Below, piece by piece: positions 29,912-38,067 of a DNA stretch of 64,000 nt (its first letter is position 1; every line of letters begins with the position of its first letter). The DNA is from Limimaricola soesokkakensis (GTDB lineage: Bacteria > Pseudomonadota > Alphaproteobacteria > Rhodobacterales > Rhodobacteraceae). The position numbers and the translations under genes were made by a program. The DNA lies in the NCBI RefSeq assembly GCF_900172345.1, contig NZ_FWFY01000002.1, positions 310,001 to 374,000 on the forward strand. Direction: 5' to 3'. The notes below the pieces were generated by a model that saw only the letters and a program-made list of their open reading frames with translations, did no database searches and had not been told where the DNA came from.

Positions 29912-30406
29912 ATGACCATCGACAGACGCAAGATCCTCCTCGCCGCGCCGGCGCTTCTCGCGGCATGCTCGGGCCGCAAGGTACTGAGCTATGACGGACC
30001 GCAAGTGACCTCGATCATGGCCTTCAAGTCGCAGCGCAGGCTCTACCTCATGCATGGCAACAAGGCGCTGAAGGCCTATCCGTTTCAGCTCGGTTTCGCG
30101 CCGGTGGGCCACAAGCAGTTCGAGGGCGATGGCAAGACGCCGGAGGGCGCCTATATCATCGACCGCCGCAATCCCAACAGTGCCTATCACCTGTCGGTCG
30201 GGATCTCCTATCCGAACGACCATGATCGTGCCTTCGCCGAGGCGCATGGCAAGAGCCCGGGCGGCGAGATCTTCATCCACGGCACGCCGCGGGCCTTCGA
30301 GTCCAAGCAGGACTGGACCGCTGGTTGCATCGCGGTGATGAACAACGAGGTCGAGGAGATCTATTCGATGGTCGGCGACTATACGCCGGTCTTCGTCAAG
30401 GCCTGA
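29912..30406 (+). CDS. L,D-transpeptidase (YkuD) lipoprotein
   Basis: L,D-transpeptidases cross-link peptidoglycan or attach proteins to it. The 164-residue product starts at the ATG at 29912 (a GTG three codons earlier is possible). It has a short lipoprotein signal ending LLAAC. The catalytic region reads EIFIHGTPR and then DWTAGCIAVMNNEVEEIY, giving the His and the nucleophilic Cys. A strong terminator follows. The gene opens a wall-related cluster with a CAP lipoprotein and a second transpeptidase. Confidence 0.92.
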   Translation: MTIDRRKILLAAPALLAACSGRKVLSYDGPQVTSIMAFKSQRRLYLMHGNKALKAYPFQLGFAPVGHKQFEGDGKTPEGAYIIDRRNPNSAYHLSVGISYPNDHDRAFAEAHGKSPGGEIFIHGTPRAFESKQDWTAGCIAVMNNEVEEIYSMVGDYTPVFVKA

Positions 30407-30434
30407 GCCGAAAGCGGCATCTTCGAAATGCCAA

Positions 30435-30457
30435 GGGGCGCCGCAGCGCCCCTTTTT
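30435..30457 (+). terminator. Intrinsic terminator after the L,D-transpeptidase lipoprotein gene
   Basis: GGGGCGC (30435-30441), loop CGCA, GCGCCCC (30446-30452) and TTTTT make a textbook Rho-independent terminator on the plus strand. Confidence 0.9.
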
Positions 30458-30479
30458 CATGCCTAGTCCTTGACCCGGG

Positions 30480-30989
30480 TCAGGCCGCGAGCACCAGGGT
30501 CCACCAGATCTTGCCCGCCGGTTCCTGGAACCAGGCGAGGCCCATCCGCGTCGCCGCGGGGTCGAGGATCACGTCGCGCGTGGCGGGCTCCTCCATCCAA
30601 GCGGCAAGGGTCTCGAGCTCGGTCTCGTAGGTCTCGGAGATCGCCTCGCCCACGAGCCGCCCCGAAAAGCCGACGCGGCGCAGCCGGTCGACCGGCGAGG
30701 AGCCGTCCGAGCCGAAATGCCAAGGCCGGTTCTGGACGCTCATGTCGCGCGAATGCGTCGCGGCGGCGGCGTTGAGCTGCGCGTCGAGCGTCAACTGCGA
30801 CAGCCCGCGCGCCCGGCGCAGCGTGTTGACGCCGTCGAGCATCCGGTAGGGGATCTGCGCCTCGTCCTCGGGCTTGATCCTGTAGACCTGCGGCAGCGGC
30901 AGCCCGTCCGGGCCGATCCGGCCCGAGGGCGCGGCGCAGGCCGAAAGGCCGGTAAGGAGAAGACCGAGAATCAGCTCGCGTCGCTGCAT
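30480..30989 (-). CDS. CAP/SCP domain lipoprotein
   Basis: The 169-residue product has a lipoprotein signal (LILGLLLTGLSAC) and one CAP domain. Visible parts are VNTLRRARGLSQLTLDAQLNAAAATHSRDM, WHFGSDGSS and VGEAISETYE, which preserve the cavity His and Glu residues. Bacterial CAP proteins are often wall-associated, but their activity is rarely known. It faces both L,D-transpeptidase genes. Confidence 0.88.
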   Translation of the reverse strand: MQRRELILGLLLTGLSACAAPSGRIGPDGLPLPQVYRIKPEDEAQIPYRMLDGVNTLRRARGLSQLTLDAQLNAAAATHSRDMSVQNRPWHFGSDGSSPVDRLRRVGFSGRLVGEAISETYETELETLAAWMEEPATRDVILDPAATRMGLAWFQEPAGKIWWTLVLAA

Positions 30990-31123
30990 GCGTCACCTGT
31001 GAGATCGAGAACAGGCGCCTGATTAGCGGCGTTGGAGCGACAGATCAAACGAGATCGGCGGTGCCCCGCCACCCTGACGTTTGCGTGAATTGCACCTCAC
31101 GGGATCGCGATCTACGAAAATCC

Positions 31124-31135
31124 GGTGACGTCACC
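31124..31135. promoter_or_regulatory. 12-base perfect palindrome before the second L,D-transpeptidase gene
   Basis: GGTGACGTCACC lies 18 bases upstream of the start codon at 31154, in the gap between two divergent genes. Position and symmetry suggest an operator; no regulator is known. Confidence 0.35.
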
Positions 31136-31153
31136 CCCTGTCTGGAGATTCGC

Positions 31154-31753
31154 ATGGGTAACGACCCCAAAGCGTTGAACCGCCGCGGCTTCATCGCCGC
31201 AACCGCCGCTCTGGGCGCGACCGCGCTGGCCAGCCCCGCGCTCGCCCTGTCGGGCTCGACCGAGATCGAAGGCGACATCTCGTCCTCCGTGAGCCGCAAC
31301 GTCTCGAGCTTCCGCTCGCTCGACTGGCGGCCCTACTTCTCCGACCTGCGCAACGGCGCGATCCTCGCCGATACCCAGAGCCGGGCCGTGCATTTCTGGA
31401 GCGAGGACGAGAGCGTCTACCGGCTCTATCCGAGCTCGGTGCCGCTGACGCCCGATCTCACACGCCTCGGCCGCACCGAGATCATCAAGAAGGTCGAAGG
31501 CCCGGATTGGCGGCCGACGCCCGAGATGCGCCAGCGCAACCCCGAATGGCCCGAATACATTCCCGCCGGTCCCGACAGCCCGCTGGGGACCCATGCGATG
31601 TGGCTGACCTGGCAGTATTACCGCATCCACGGCACCCACGACACGCGCAAGATCGGTCGCCGATCCTCGAATGGCTGCATCGGTCTCTACAACGAGCACA
31701 TCGCCGAGCTGTTCTCGCTGTCGAAGATCGGCACGCAGGTCATGCTGATCTGA
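31154..31753 (+). CDS. Tat-exported L,D-transpeptidase (YkuD)
   Basis: The 199-residue protein has a twin-arginine signal (NRRGFIAATAALGATALASPALA), a variable region and a YkuD domain with YYRIHGTHDTRKIGRRSSNGCIGLYNEHI, containing the catalytic His and Cys. It is a different subfamily from the lipoprotein enzyme 0.75 kb upstream, so the two probably act at different substrates or places. The start has GGAG upstream and a strong terminator follows. Confidence 0.92.
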   Translation: MGNDPKALNRRGFIAATAALGATALASPALALSGSTEIEGDISSSVSRNVSSFRSLDWRPYFSDLRNGAILADTQSRAVHFWSEDESVYRLYPSSVPLTPDLTRLGRTEIIKKVEGPDWRPTPEMRQRNPEWPEYIPAGPDSPLGTHAMWLTWQYYRIHGTHDTRKIGRRSSNGCIGLYNEHIAELFSLSKIGTQVMLI

Positions 31754-31778
31754 AATCGCGCCGCAGCGCATGCAGGAA

Positions 31779-31802
31779 GGGGGCCGCACGGGCCCCCTTT
31801 TT
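31779..31802 (+). terminator. Intrinsic terminator after the Tat L,D-transpeptidase gene
   Basis: GGGGGCC (31779-31785), loop GCACG, GGCCCCC (31791-31797) and TTTTT form a plus-strand terminator just before the convergent hemH stop. Confidence 0.9.
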
Positions 31803-31806
31803 CGTG

Positions 31807-32856
31807 TTAGATCCAGCCCGAGAGGTTCTCGCGGATCACCCGCTCCAGCATGTCGATATGTTCGGGATGCTCGTTCAGGCAGGAGATATAGGTGAAGCTT
31901 TCGCCGCCCGCATGCTCGAAGCTCTCGCGGATTTCCTCGTTGATCTCTTCGAGCGTCTCGATGCAGTCGGCCGAGAAGGCCGGGGCGCAGATCGAGATCT
32001 TCCGCACGCCCTCGTCTTTGGCGAGCCGCGCCACCTCCTCGACCGTGTAGGGCTTGAGCCATTCCTCGCGGCCGAAGACCGACTGGAAGGTGGTCACGAC
32101 GCGCGTGTCCTCCCAGCCCAGCGCGTCGCGCAGCAGCCGCGTCGTCTTCTGGCACTGGCAATGATAGGGGTCGCCCTCCAGCAGGTAGCGCTTGGGCAGG
32201 CCATGATAGGAGCAGACCAGCACCTCGGGGCGGCTCTCGGGCGTGGGATGCGCGCGGCGCACCGAGTTGGCCAGCGCCTCGATATAATCGGGCCGGTCAA
32301 AATAGGGGTCCACCACCCGCGCGGTGGGCTGCCACTTCTCCTTGGAGAGAGCCTTGAAAAAAGCGTCGTTGGCGGTGGCGGAGGTGGCACCGGCATATTG
32401 CGGGTAGAGCGGGAAGAACAGGATCTTGCGGCAGCCGTTCTCGACCATGCGACGCACCACCGACTTGGTCGAGGGATTGCCGTAGCGCATGCAGAACTCG
32501 ACCTGCACCGCGTCGCCATGCTCCGCCTCGAAGCGGGCGCGCAGCGCGTCGGTCTGAGCGCGGGTGATGGTCCGGAGCGGGCTCTCGTTCAGCTCTTCGT
32601 TCCAGATCGACTTGTAGGCGGCACCGGATTTCTGCGGCCGCTTCGACAGGATGATGCCTTGCAGGATCGGCTGCCAGATCAACGGGTTGGTGTCGACGAC
32701 ACGGCGGTCGGAGAGGAACTCGGACAGGTAACGCCGCATCGAGCGGTAATCGGTGCCGTCAGGGGTTCCGAGATTGGCGACGAGGATGCCGACGCGGGAT
32801 TTCGGCAACGCCGGGTGATCGGCGGGGGCATGGGTTGGTCGGGTCGCGTCGAGCAT
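31807..32856 (-). CDS. hemH: Ferrochelatase
   Basis: HemH inserts ferrous iron into protoporphyrin IX, the last step of heme synthesis. The 349-residue protein shows GILVANLGTPD, YGNPS, FPLYPQYAGATSATANDAFF, the active-site His in VCSYHGLPKRY and the acidic patch SADCIETLEEINEEIRE. Cysteines in HCQCQK near residue 235 are typical of alphaproteobacterial enzymes. The start is the ATG at 32856. hemD and hemY are in the same window but not linked. Confidence 0.97.
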   Translation of the reverse strand: MLDATRPTHAPADHPALPKSRVGILVANLGTPDGTDYRSMRRYLSEFLSDRRVVDTNPLIWQPILQGIILSKRPQKSGAAYKSIWNEELNESPLRTITRAQTDALRARFEAEHGDAVQVEFCMRYGNPSTKSVVRRMVENGCRKILFFPLYPQYAGATSATANDAFFKALSKEKWQPTARVVDPYFDRPDYIEALANSVRRAHPTPESRPEVLVCSYHGLPKRYLLEGDPYHCQCQKTTRLLRDALGWEDTRVVTTFQSVFGREEWLKPYTVEEVARLAKDEGVRKISICAPAFSADCIETLEEINEEIRESFEHAGGESFTYISCLNEHPEHIDMLERVIRENLSGWI

Positions 32857-32973
32857 CGTCTGTCCTCGGGGCTGCGGCGTTAATGAGTGTTTTCAAAGCA
32901 AGGTAGCGGAAATGCGGTCCCGACAAGCTGCCGGCAGGTTCCGCCGCAGGGATCGGGCCCCGCGGCCATCGGG

Positions 32974-33801
32974 TCAATCGGCGCTTTCGTCGCGGGCGCG
33001 CCGCAGCGCCTCTTCGAGGCTATGCGTCGCCGAGCCGCGGCGCAACGGCTGCGGCTGGTCCGCCGCCGGAGCCCAGCCCGTCAGGGTGATCACCTCGAAA
33101 CGTGCGCCGACCCGGCCGTCGGGGCGCATGTTGCTTTCGGCATAGAGCCGCGCCGCCTCGGCCATCACGGCGCGGCGGGTGGGACGGCGCAGGCGGCCCG
33201 CCATGGCGTTGGTCTCGCCCATCGCCCGCAGGTCGCGCATCAAGTGGAATGGCGTTTCGTAGCTGACGTCGAAGGGCGTGCCATCGGCCACCGGCAGCGC
33301 CAGCCCGGCGCGTTGCAGCAGCGCGCCGAGATCGCGGATCTCGCCCATCGGCGCGACCCGGGGCGACAGCCCGCCGGTGACGGCGGTCTCGGCGGCGGTG
33401 AGCGCCGCGCGCAGTTCCGCCAGCGTCTCGCCGCCGAACAGCGTCGCGATCAGGAGCCCGTCGGGGCGCAGCGCCCGGGCGCACTGGATTAGCTGGCCGA
33501 TCGGGTCCTCGGCCCAGTGCAGCGCCAGCGCGTGGATCACAAGGTCATGCGTACCGGGAGCGAGCTCGAGGATCTCGGCATCGGGGACGATCTTCGCCTC
33601 CGGCAGCCGCCGCGCCCAGAGGTCGGGCCAAGGCGTCACCACGGCCGGGTCGGTAAAGCTGCGGTTAACCTCGGCGATCCTATCCTCGACGTCGTCGGCC
33701 ACCGCCTCCTGCAGGAACAGGGCCGGCGCGCGGGCGGCGCGGGCGCGGCGAAGCGCGAGGGCGGGGCGATCGAACAAGGCGGGGCGCTGGGTCTGTGACA
33801 T
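32974..33801 (-). CDS. BioC/NDUFAF5-type methyltransferase-fold protein
   Basis: The 275-residue product begins MSQTQRPALFDRPALALRR, the N-terminal signature of the NDUFAF5/BioC-like group. Later motifs fit the fold: LAPGTHDLVIHALALHWAEDP, ALRPDGLLIATLFGGETL and LGALLQRAGLALPV. The glycine-rich SAM motif (DLGCG type) expected near residue 55-60 is missing; that place reads FTDPAVVTPWPDLW. It may therefore have another activity than methylation. It is divergent from comF, with 28 bases between start codons. Confidence 0.8.
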   Translation of the reverse strand: MSQTQRPALFDRPALALRRARAARAPALFLQEAVADDVEDRIAEVNRSFTDPAVVTPWPDLWARRLPEAKIVPDAEILELAPGTHDLVIHALALHWAEDPIGQLIQCARALRPDGLLIATLFGGETLAELRAALTAAETAVTGGLSPRVAPMGEIRDLGALLQRAGLALPVADGTPFDVSYETPFHLMRDLRAMGETNAMAGRLRRPTRRAVMAEAARLYAESNMRPDGRVGARFEVITLTGWAPAADQPQPLRRGSATHSLEEALRRARDESAD

Positions 33802-33829
33802 CCGCCGCAGATAGGGGGGCGGCACCGGA

Positions 33830-34540
33830 ATGCAAAGCGTGTTGAGGGCGATCTACCCCCCGGTCTGCATGGGTTGCGGCGAAATGACCGAGGCGGATCA
33901 CGGGCTTTGCGGGGCCTGCTGGCGCGACACGCCGTTCCTTGGCGGCGCGCTCTGCGATCTTTGCGCGAGACCGCTGCCGGGCGAGACGGAGCCGGGGCTG
34001 CGCTGCGATTCCTGCCTTGTTGCCCCGCCGCCATGGCGCGCGGGGCGGGCCGTGCTGCGCTACCGCGATGGCGGGCGGCGGCTGGCGCTGGCGCTCAAGC
34101 ATGGCGACCGCACCGATCTGGCGCGGCCACTGGGGCGCTGGATGGCACGGGCGGCGGCGGATCTGGCGCGGCCCGGCATGCTGTTGGTGCCGGTGCCGCT
34201 GCACCGCGGCCGGCTCTGGCAGCGCCGCTACAACCAGTCGGCGCTGCTGGCCGCGCGCATCGCGCGGGAATTGCGGCTCGATCATTGCCCCGATGCGCTG
34301 TGGCGGCGCCGCGCGACCGACAGCCTGTCCGGCGATGCAGAGGCCCGCCGCGCAACGCTCGACGGGGCCATCGTGCCGCATCCGCGCCGCGGCACGCGGC
34401 TGGCGGGGCGCGAGGTTCTGATCGCCGACGACGTGCTGACCTCCGGCGCCACCCTCGCGGCCTGCGCCACCGCGGCCCGCGCCGCGGGGGCGAAAGAGAT
34501 CTGCGTGATCGCACTGGCCCGCGCCGCTCCGGATGCCTAG
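33830..34540 (+). CDS. comF: ComF family phosphoribosyltransferase-like protein
   Basis: The 236-residue protein has two zinc-finger CxxC pairs at the N-terminus (CMGCGEM, CGAC; CDLC, CDSC), the internal VPLHRGRLWQRRYNQSALLA and the PRPP motif VLIADDVLTSGATL. ComF is needed for uptake or integration of transforming DNA, and in R. capsulatus for receiving gene-transfer-agent DNA under CtrA control. It is followed by grxC and a nitrilase gene on the same strand. Confidence 0.93.
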   Translation: MQSVLRAIYPPVCMGCGEMTEADHGLCGACWRDTPFLGGALCDLCARPLPGETEPGLRCDSCLVAPPPWRAGRAVLRYRDGGRRLALALKHGDRTDLARPLGRWMARAAADLARPGMLLVPVPLHRGRLWQRRYNQSALLAARIARELRLDHCPDALWRRRATDSLSGDAEARRATLDGAIVPHPRRGTRLAGREVLIADDVLTSGATLAACATAARAAGAKEICVIALARAAPDA

Positions 34541-34576
34541 ATCATGGGAAACCTCTTTGTTTTCCGGAGAACCCGA

Positions 34577-34846
34577 ATGGCCGAGACGACCCCACAGATC
34601 GAGATCTACACCTCGCCCACCTGCGGCTACTGCCACGCCGCCAAGCGCCTGCTGGCTCAGAAGGGCGTCAGCTATACCGAGATCAACGTGGTGGCCCAGC
34701 CCGAGCGCCGCGCCGAGATGGTGCAGCGTGCCAATGGCGGCCGCACCGTGCCGCAGATCTTCATCGGCGGCACCCATGTCGGCGGCTATGATGACATGGC
34801 GCTTCTCGACCGTCGCGGCGGGCTCGACCCGATGTTGGGCAAGTGA
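34577..34846 (+). CDS. grxC: Glutaredoxin 3
   Basis: The 89-residue glutaredoxin starts at the ATG at 34577, preceded by CCGGAGAA; an ATG 11 codons earlier has no binding site. The dithiol motif is TCGYCHAAKRLL, followed by the GSH-binding TVPQIFIGGTHVGGYDD. The usual class I motif is CPYC, so CGYC is a mild variation. It overlaps the nitrilase gene by 4 bases. Confidence 0.95.
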   Translation: MAETTPQIEIYTSPTCGYCHAAKRLLAQKGVSYTEINVVAQPERRAEMVQRANGGRTVPQIFIGGTHVGGYDDMALLDRRGGLDPMLGK

Positions 34847-35679
34847 CCCGCGCCGCGCTCTTGCAGTTCACCGCCTCGGATGATCCGGCGCAGAACGTCC
34901 AGACGTTGCGCGGGATGGTCCGGGAGGCGGTGGCGCAGGGCGCGGAGCTCGTCTGCACGCCCGAGGTCTCCAATTGCGTTTCGGCCAGCCGGGCGCGGCA
35001 ACTCGAGGTGCTGCGGCACGAGGCCGAGGATCCGATGCTCGCGGCGATGCGCGACGAGGCGGCGGGGGCGGGCATCTGGCTGTCGCTCGGCTCGATCGCG
35101 GTGAAGACCGGGGACGCGGACGGGCGCTTTGCCAACCGCTCGCTGCTGATCGGGCCTGATGGCGGCGTCCATGCCCGCTACGACAAGATCCACATGTTCG
35201 ATGTCGAGGTCAGCGAAACCGAGACCTACCGCGAATCCGCCGGATACCGCCCCGGCGATCGCGCCGTACTGGCCGAGACACCGTTGGGCAGGCTCGGGCT
35301 CAGCATCTGCTACGATGTGCGGTTTCCGCATCTCTACCGGGCGCTGGCGCAGGCCGGGGCCGAGATCCTGCTGGTGCCCAGCGCCTTTTCCCCGGTCACC
35401 GGCGCCGCGCATTGGGAGACGCTGCTGCGGGCCCGCGCCATCGAGACCGGCTGCTACGTGCTGGCGGCGGCGCAGACCGGGCGACACGCCGCGACCGAAG
35501 GCCGGGTCCGGGAGACATGGGGCCACAGCCTCGCGGTCGATCCCTGGGGCGCGGTGATCGCCGATGCCGGCACGGCAGCCGGTATCTGCATCGTTGATCT
35601 GGACATGGCCGAAGTGGCACAAGCGAGACGGCGGGTGCCCTCGCTCGCGCATGACCGCACCTATGAAGGACCCGCATGA
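34843..35679 (+). CDS. Nit1/Nit2-type carbon-nitrogen hydrolase
   Basis: From a GTG start in the grxC stop region the gene gives 278 residues. The Glu-Lys-Cys triad is visible as CTPEVSN, RYDKIHMFDV and LSICYDVRFPHLYR. Nit1-like enzymes hydrolyse deaminated glutathione, which agrees with the coupling to a glutaredoxin; this is an inference from neighbourhood. It overlaps the marR gene by 4 bases. Confidence 0.92.
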   Translation: MTRAALLQFTASDDPAQNVQTLRGMVREAVAQGAELVCTPEVSNCVSASRARQLEVLRHEAEDPMLAAMRDEAAGAGIWLSLGSIAVKTGDADGRFANRSLLIGPDGGVHARYDKIHMFDVEVSETETYRESAGYRPGDRAVLAETPLGRLGLSICYDVRFPHLYRALAQAGAEILLVPSAFSPVTGAAHWETLLRARAIETGCYVLAAAQTGRHAATEGRVRETWGHSLAVDPWGAVIADAGTAAGICIVDLDMAEVAQARRRVPSLAHDRTYEGPA

Positions 35680-36119
35680 GCCAGCCCCTCGACAACCTCG
35701 CCATCACGCTGTTCAGCGAGATCCTGGCCGTCGACCAGCTGGCGCGCAACACCATGTCGAAGGTGCTGCCCAAGGGCATGGAGCTGTCGCATTTCTCGGT
35801 GCTGAACCACCTTGCCTTCTCGGGGTCCGAGCGCAGCCCGGCGCAGCTCGCCAAGACCTTTCACCTGACGCGCGGGGCGATGACCAACACGCTGGGCAAG
35901 CTCGAATGGGCGGGCTGGGTGCATATCCGCCCCGACTGGGACGATGCGCGCCGCAAGATGGTGGCGATCAGCCCCGCCGGGCTCGAGGCGCGCAACGCCG
36001 CCGTCGCCGCGATCACACCGATCGTCTCGGACGTGGTCGAACGGGTTGGCGCCGAGCGTGCCCGCGCCGCGCTGCCGGTGCTGCGCGAACTCAGGCTGAG
36101 GCTCTCGGACGTGGATTAG
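35676..36119 (+). CDS. MarR family transcriptional regulator
   Basis: A 147-residue winged-helix protein with the MarR layout: dimerisation helices, [13 protein letters not shown], a recognition region [29 protein letters not shown] and a wing [14 protein letters not shown]. It is the last gene of the comF-grxC-nitrilase run and its stop overlaps that of ubiG on the other strand by 4 bases. Its targets are unknown. Confidence 0.9.
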   Translation: MSQPLDNLAITLFSEILAVDQLARNTMSKVLPKGMELSHFSVLNHLAFSGSERSPAQLAKTFHLTRGAMTNTLGKLEWAGWVHIRPDWDDARRKMVAISPAGLEARNAAVAAITPIVSDVVERVGAERARAALPVLRELRLRLSDVD

Positions 36120-36883
36120 AGCGTGACGCGCTCGGGCCGCAGGCTCGCGGTGACGTAGTTGACCGAAAGATCACGCTCCGAGAGCGACCAGCTCCAAGAG
36201 ATCGGGTTGAACACCATGCCCTTGCGGTCCACCGGCGTCAGCCCGGCGCGCCTGAGCAGGTCGTAGAGCTCGTCCGGGGTGATGAACTTCTTCCAGTCAT
36301 GCGTGCCCTTGGGCAGCCAGCGCATCACCCATTCCGCGCCGAGGATCGCCATGCCGAAGCTCTTGGCATTGCGGTTCAGGGTCGAGCAGATGTGCAGGCC
36401 CCCGGGCTCGAGCAGATCGTGGCAGGCGCTGAGGTAGTCGATCGGCGAGGCGACATGCTCGACCACCTCCATGTTGAGCACCGCGTCGAAGCGCTCGCCC
36501 GCCTCGGCCATCGCCTCGGCGGTGGTGTGGCGGTAGTCGATCTCGAGCCCCGACTGCTCGGCATGGAGCCGTGCCACGGGGATGTTGCGTTCCGCCGCGT
36601 CGGCGCCCACCACCGTCGCGCCCAGCCGCGCCATCGGTTCGCACAACAGCCCGCCGCCGCAGCCGATATCGAGAATGCGCAGACCCTCGAACGGCCGTTT
36701 CGCCGAAAGATCGCGGTCGAACTGTGCCGCGATCTGGTCGGTGATATAGCCCAGCCGGCATGGATTGAGCATGTGCAGCGGCTTGAACTTACCGTTCTCG
36801 TCCCACCATTCGGCGGCCATCGCCTCGAACTTGGCGACCTCCTGCGCATCGACGGTGGAGCGGGCGGGATCGGTCTGCGGCAT
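36116..36883 (-). CDS. ubiG: Ubiquinone biosynthesis O-methyltransferase
   Basis: UbiG carries out both O-methylations in ubiquinone synthesis. The 255-residue enzyme shows the N-terminal [27 protein letters not shown], the SAM motif [30 protein letters not shown] and the membrane-contact region [18 protein letters not shown]. The ATG at 36883 is clear. Ubiquinone is also the signal read by RegB in this organism. Confidence 0.97.
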   Translation of the reverse strand: MPQTDPARSTVDAQEVAKFEAMAAEWWDENGKFKPLHMLNPCRLGYITDQIAAQFDRDLSAKRPFEGLRILDIGCGGGLLCEPMARLGATVVGADAAERNIPVARLHAEQSGLEIDYRHTTAEAMAEAGERFDAVLNMEVVEHVASPIDYLSACHDLLEPGGLHICSTLNRNAKSFGMAILGAEWVMRWLPKGTHDWKKFITPDELYDLLRRAGLTPVDRKGMVFNPISWSWSLSERDLSVNYVTASLRPERVTL

Positions 36884-36946
36884 GTTTCGGTCCTTCTTCG
36901 TCGCGGGCGGGTGACGGCATGATGCTTGTGCCTATATAGGTCGGGC

Positions 36947-37939
36947 ATGGACAAGGTCTCAGGTCACCGGCGCGCCATCGCGCATCTTCATCCCCCCGTC
37001 GAGCCCTTCGACCAGCGCATGGTCGATGTCGGCGACGGGCACCGGATCTATGTCGAGCAATGCGGCAACCCGGACGGCAAGCCGGTCGTGGTGCTGCATG
37101 GCGGCCCGGGCGGCGGCTGCTCGCCCGCGATGCGGCGCTATTTCGACGCCTCGGCCTGGCGGGTGATCCTGTTCGACCAGCGCGGCTGCGGCCGCTCGCG
37201 CCCGCATGCCAGCGTCGAGGCCAACACGACCTGGCATCTCGTCTCCGACATGGAGCATATCCGCGAGATGCTCGGGATCGAGCGCTGGGTGCTGTTCGGC
37301 GGCTCATGGGGCGCGACGCTGGCGCTGATTTACGCGCAGACCCATCCCGAACGGGCCGCGGCGCTGATCCTGCGCGGCGTGTTCCTGATGACCGAGCCCG
37401 AGTTGCAGTGGTTCTATGGCGGCGGCGCCGGGCAGTTTTGGCCCGAGCTGTGGCAGCGCTTCACCGCGCCGATCCCGGAGGCCGAGCATGACGACCTGAT
37501 CGGCGCCTATCACCGGCGGCTGTTCTCGGGCGATGCGGGTTGCGAGCTTCGTCATGCCCGGAGCTGGGCCTCGTGGGAGAACGCCCTGGCCTCGATCGAC
37601 AATGACGGGCCCCTGGGCGACGGTCCCGCCGAATACGCCCGCGCCTTTGCCCGGCTGGAGAACCACTACTTCCAGAATCGCGGCTTTCTGGCGCCGGGAC
37701 AGGGCATCCTCGAACGAATGGACCGGATCGCGCAGATCCCCGGGCTGATCGTGCAGGGCCGCTACGACATGATCTGCCCGCCCGCCGGGGCGCACAGCCT
37801 CGTCGCGCGCTGGCCCGCCGCGACCCTCAGGATGATCCCGCGCGCCGGTCACGCGCTGTCCGAGCCGGGTATCTCGGCCGAGCTGGTGCGCGCCACCGAC
37901 GCGCTGGGCCGGGGTAATGACGGGCCGATCTTCGGCTAG
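36947..37939 (+). CDS. pip: Proline iminopeptidase
   Basis: The 330-residue alpha/beta-hydrolase of peptidase family S33 releases N-terminal proline. It shows HGGPGGGCSPAMRRYFD, the FDQRGCGRSRPHA loop, the nucleophile in FGGSWGATLALIYAQTHP and a late RAGHALSEPG histidine. The start is the ATG at 36947 rather than one 7 codons earlier, by comparison with the family N-terminus. A TATATAGG just upstream may be a -10 element. Confidence 0.93.
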   Translation: MDKVSGHRRAIAHLHPPVEPFDQRMVDVGDGHRIYVEQCGNPDGKPVVVLHGGPGGGCSPAMRRYFDASAWRVILFDQRGCGRSRPHASVEANTTWHLVSDMEHIREMLGIERWVLFGGSWGATLALIYAQTHPERAAALILRGVFLMTEPELQWFYGGGAGQFWPELWQRFTAPIPEAEHDDLIGAYHRRLFSGDAGCELRHARSWASWENALASIDNDGPLGDGPAEYARAFARLENHYFQNRGFLAPGQGILERMDRIAQIPGLIVQGRYDMICPPAGAHSLVARWPAATLRMIPRAGHALSEPGISAELVRATDALGRGNDGPIFG

Positions 37940-37965
37940 GCGACGTTGGGTAATCTTCACAAGGC

Positions 37966-37993
37966 TTTACAGATTCCGAGGCATCGCTAACCT
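37966..37993 (+). promoter_or_regulatory. Possible promoter of the ABC importer operon
   Basis: TTTACA (37966-37971), a 16-base gap and TAACCT (37988-37993) resemble a vegetative promoter about 75 bases before the first permease start. Confidence 0.35.
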
Positions 37994-38067
37994 GACCGCA
38001 ATCAAGAAGGGTGCGGAACCGCACCGCAGCGACCCGCATCCCGGGTCACAGGGGAGAGCACGGCAGT

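Noticed and set aside
32879-32893. TTAAC preceded by GAAA-N7 upstream of hemH, resembling a CtrA site
   Set aside because: Two mismatches in the first half and no functional link; too weak compared with the two exact boxes.
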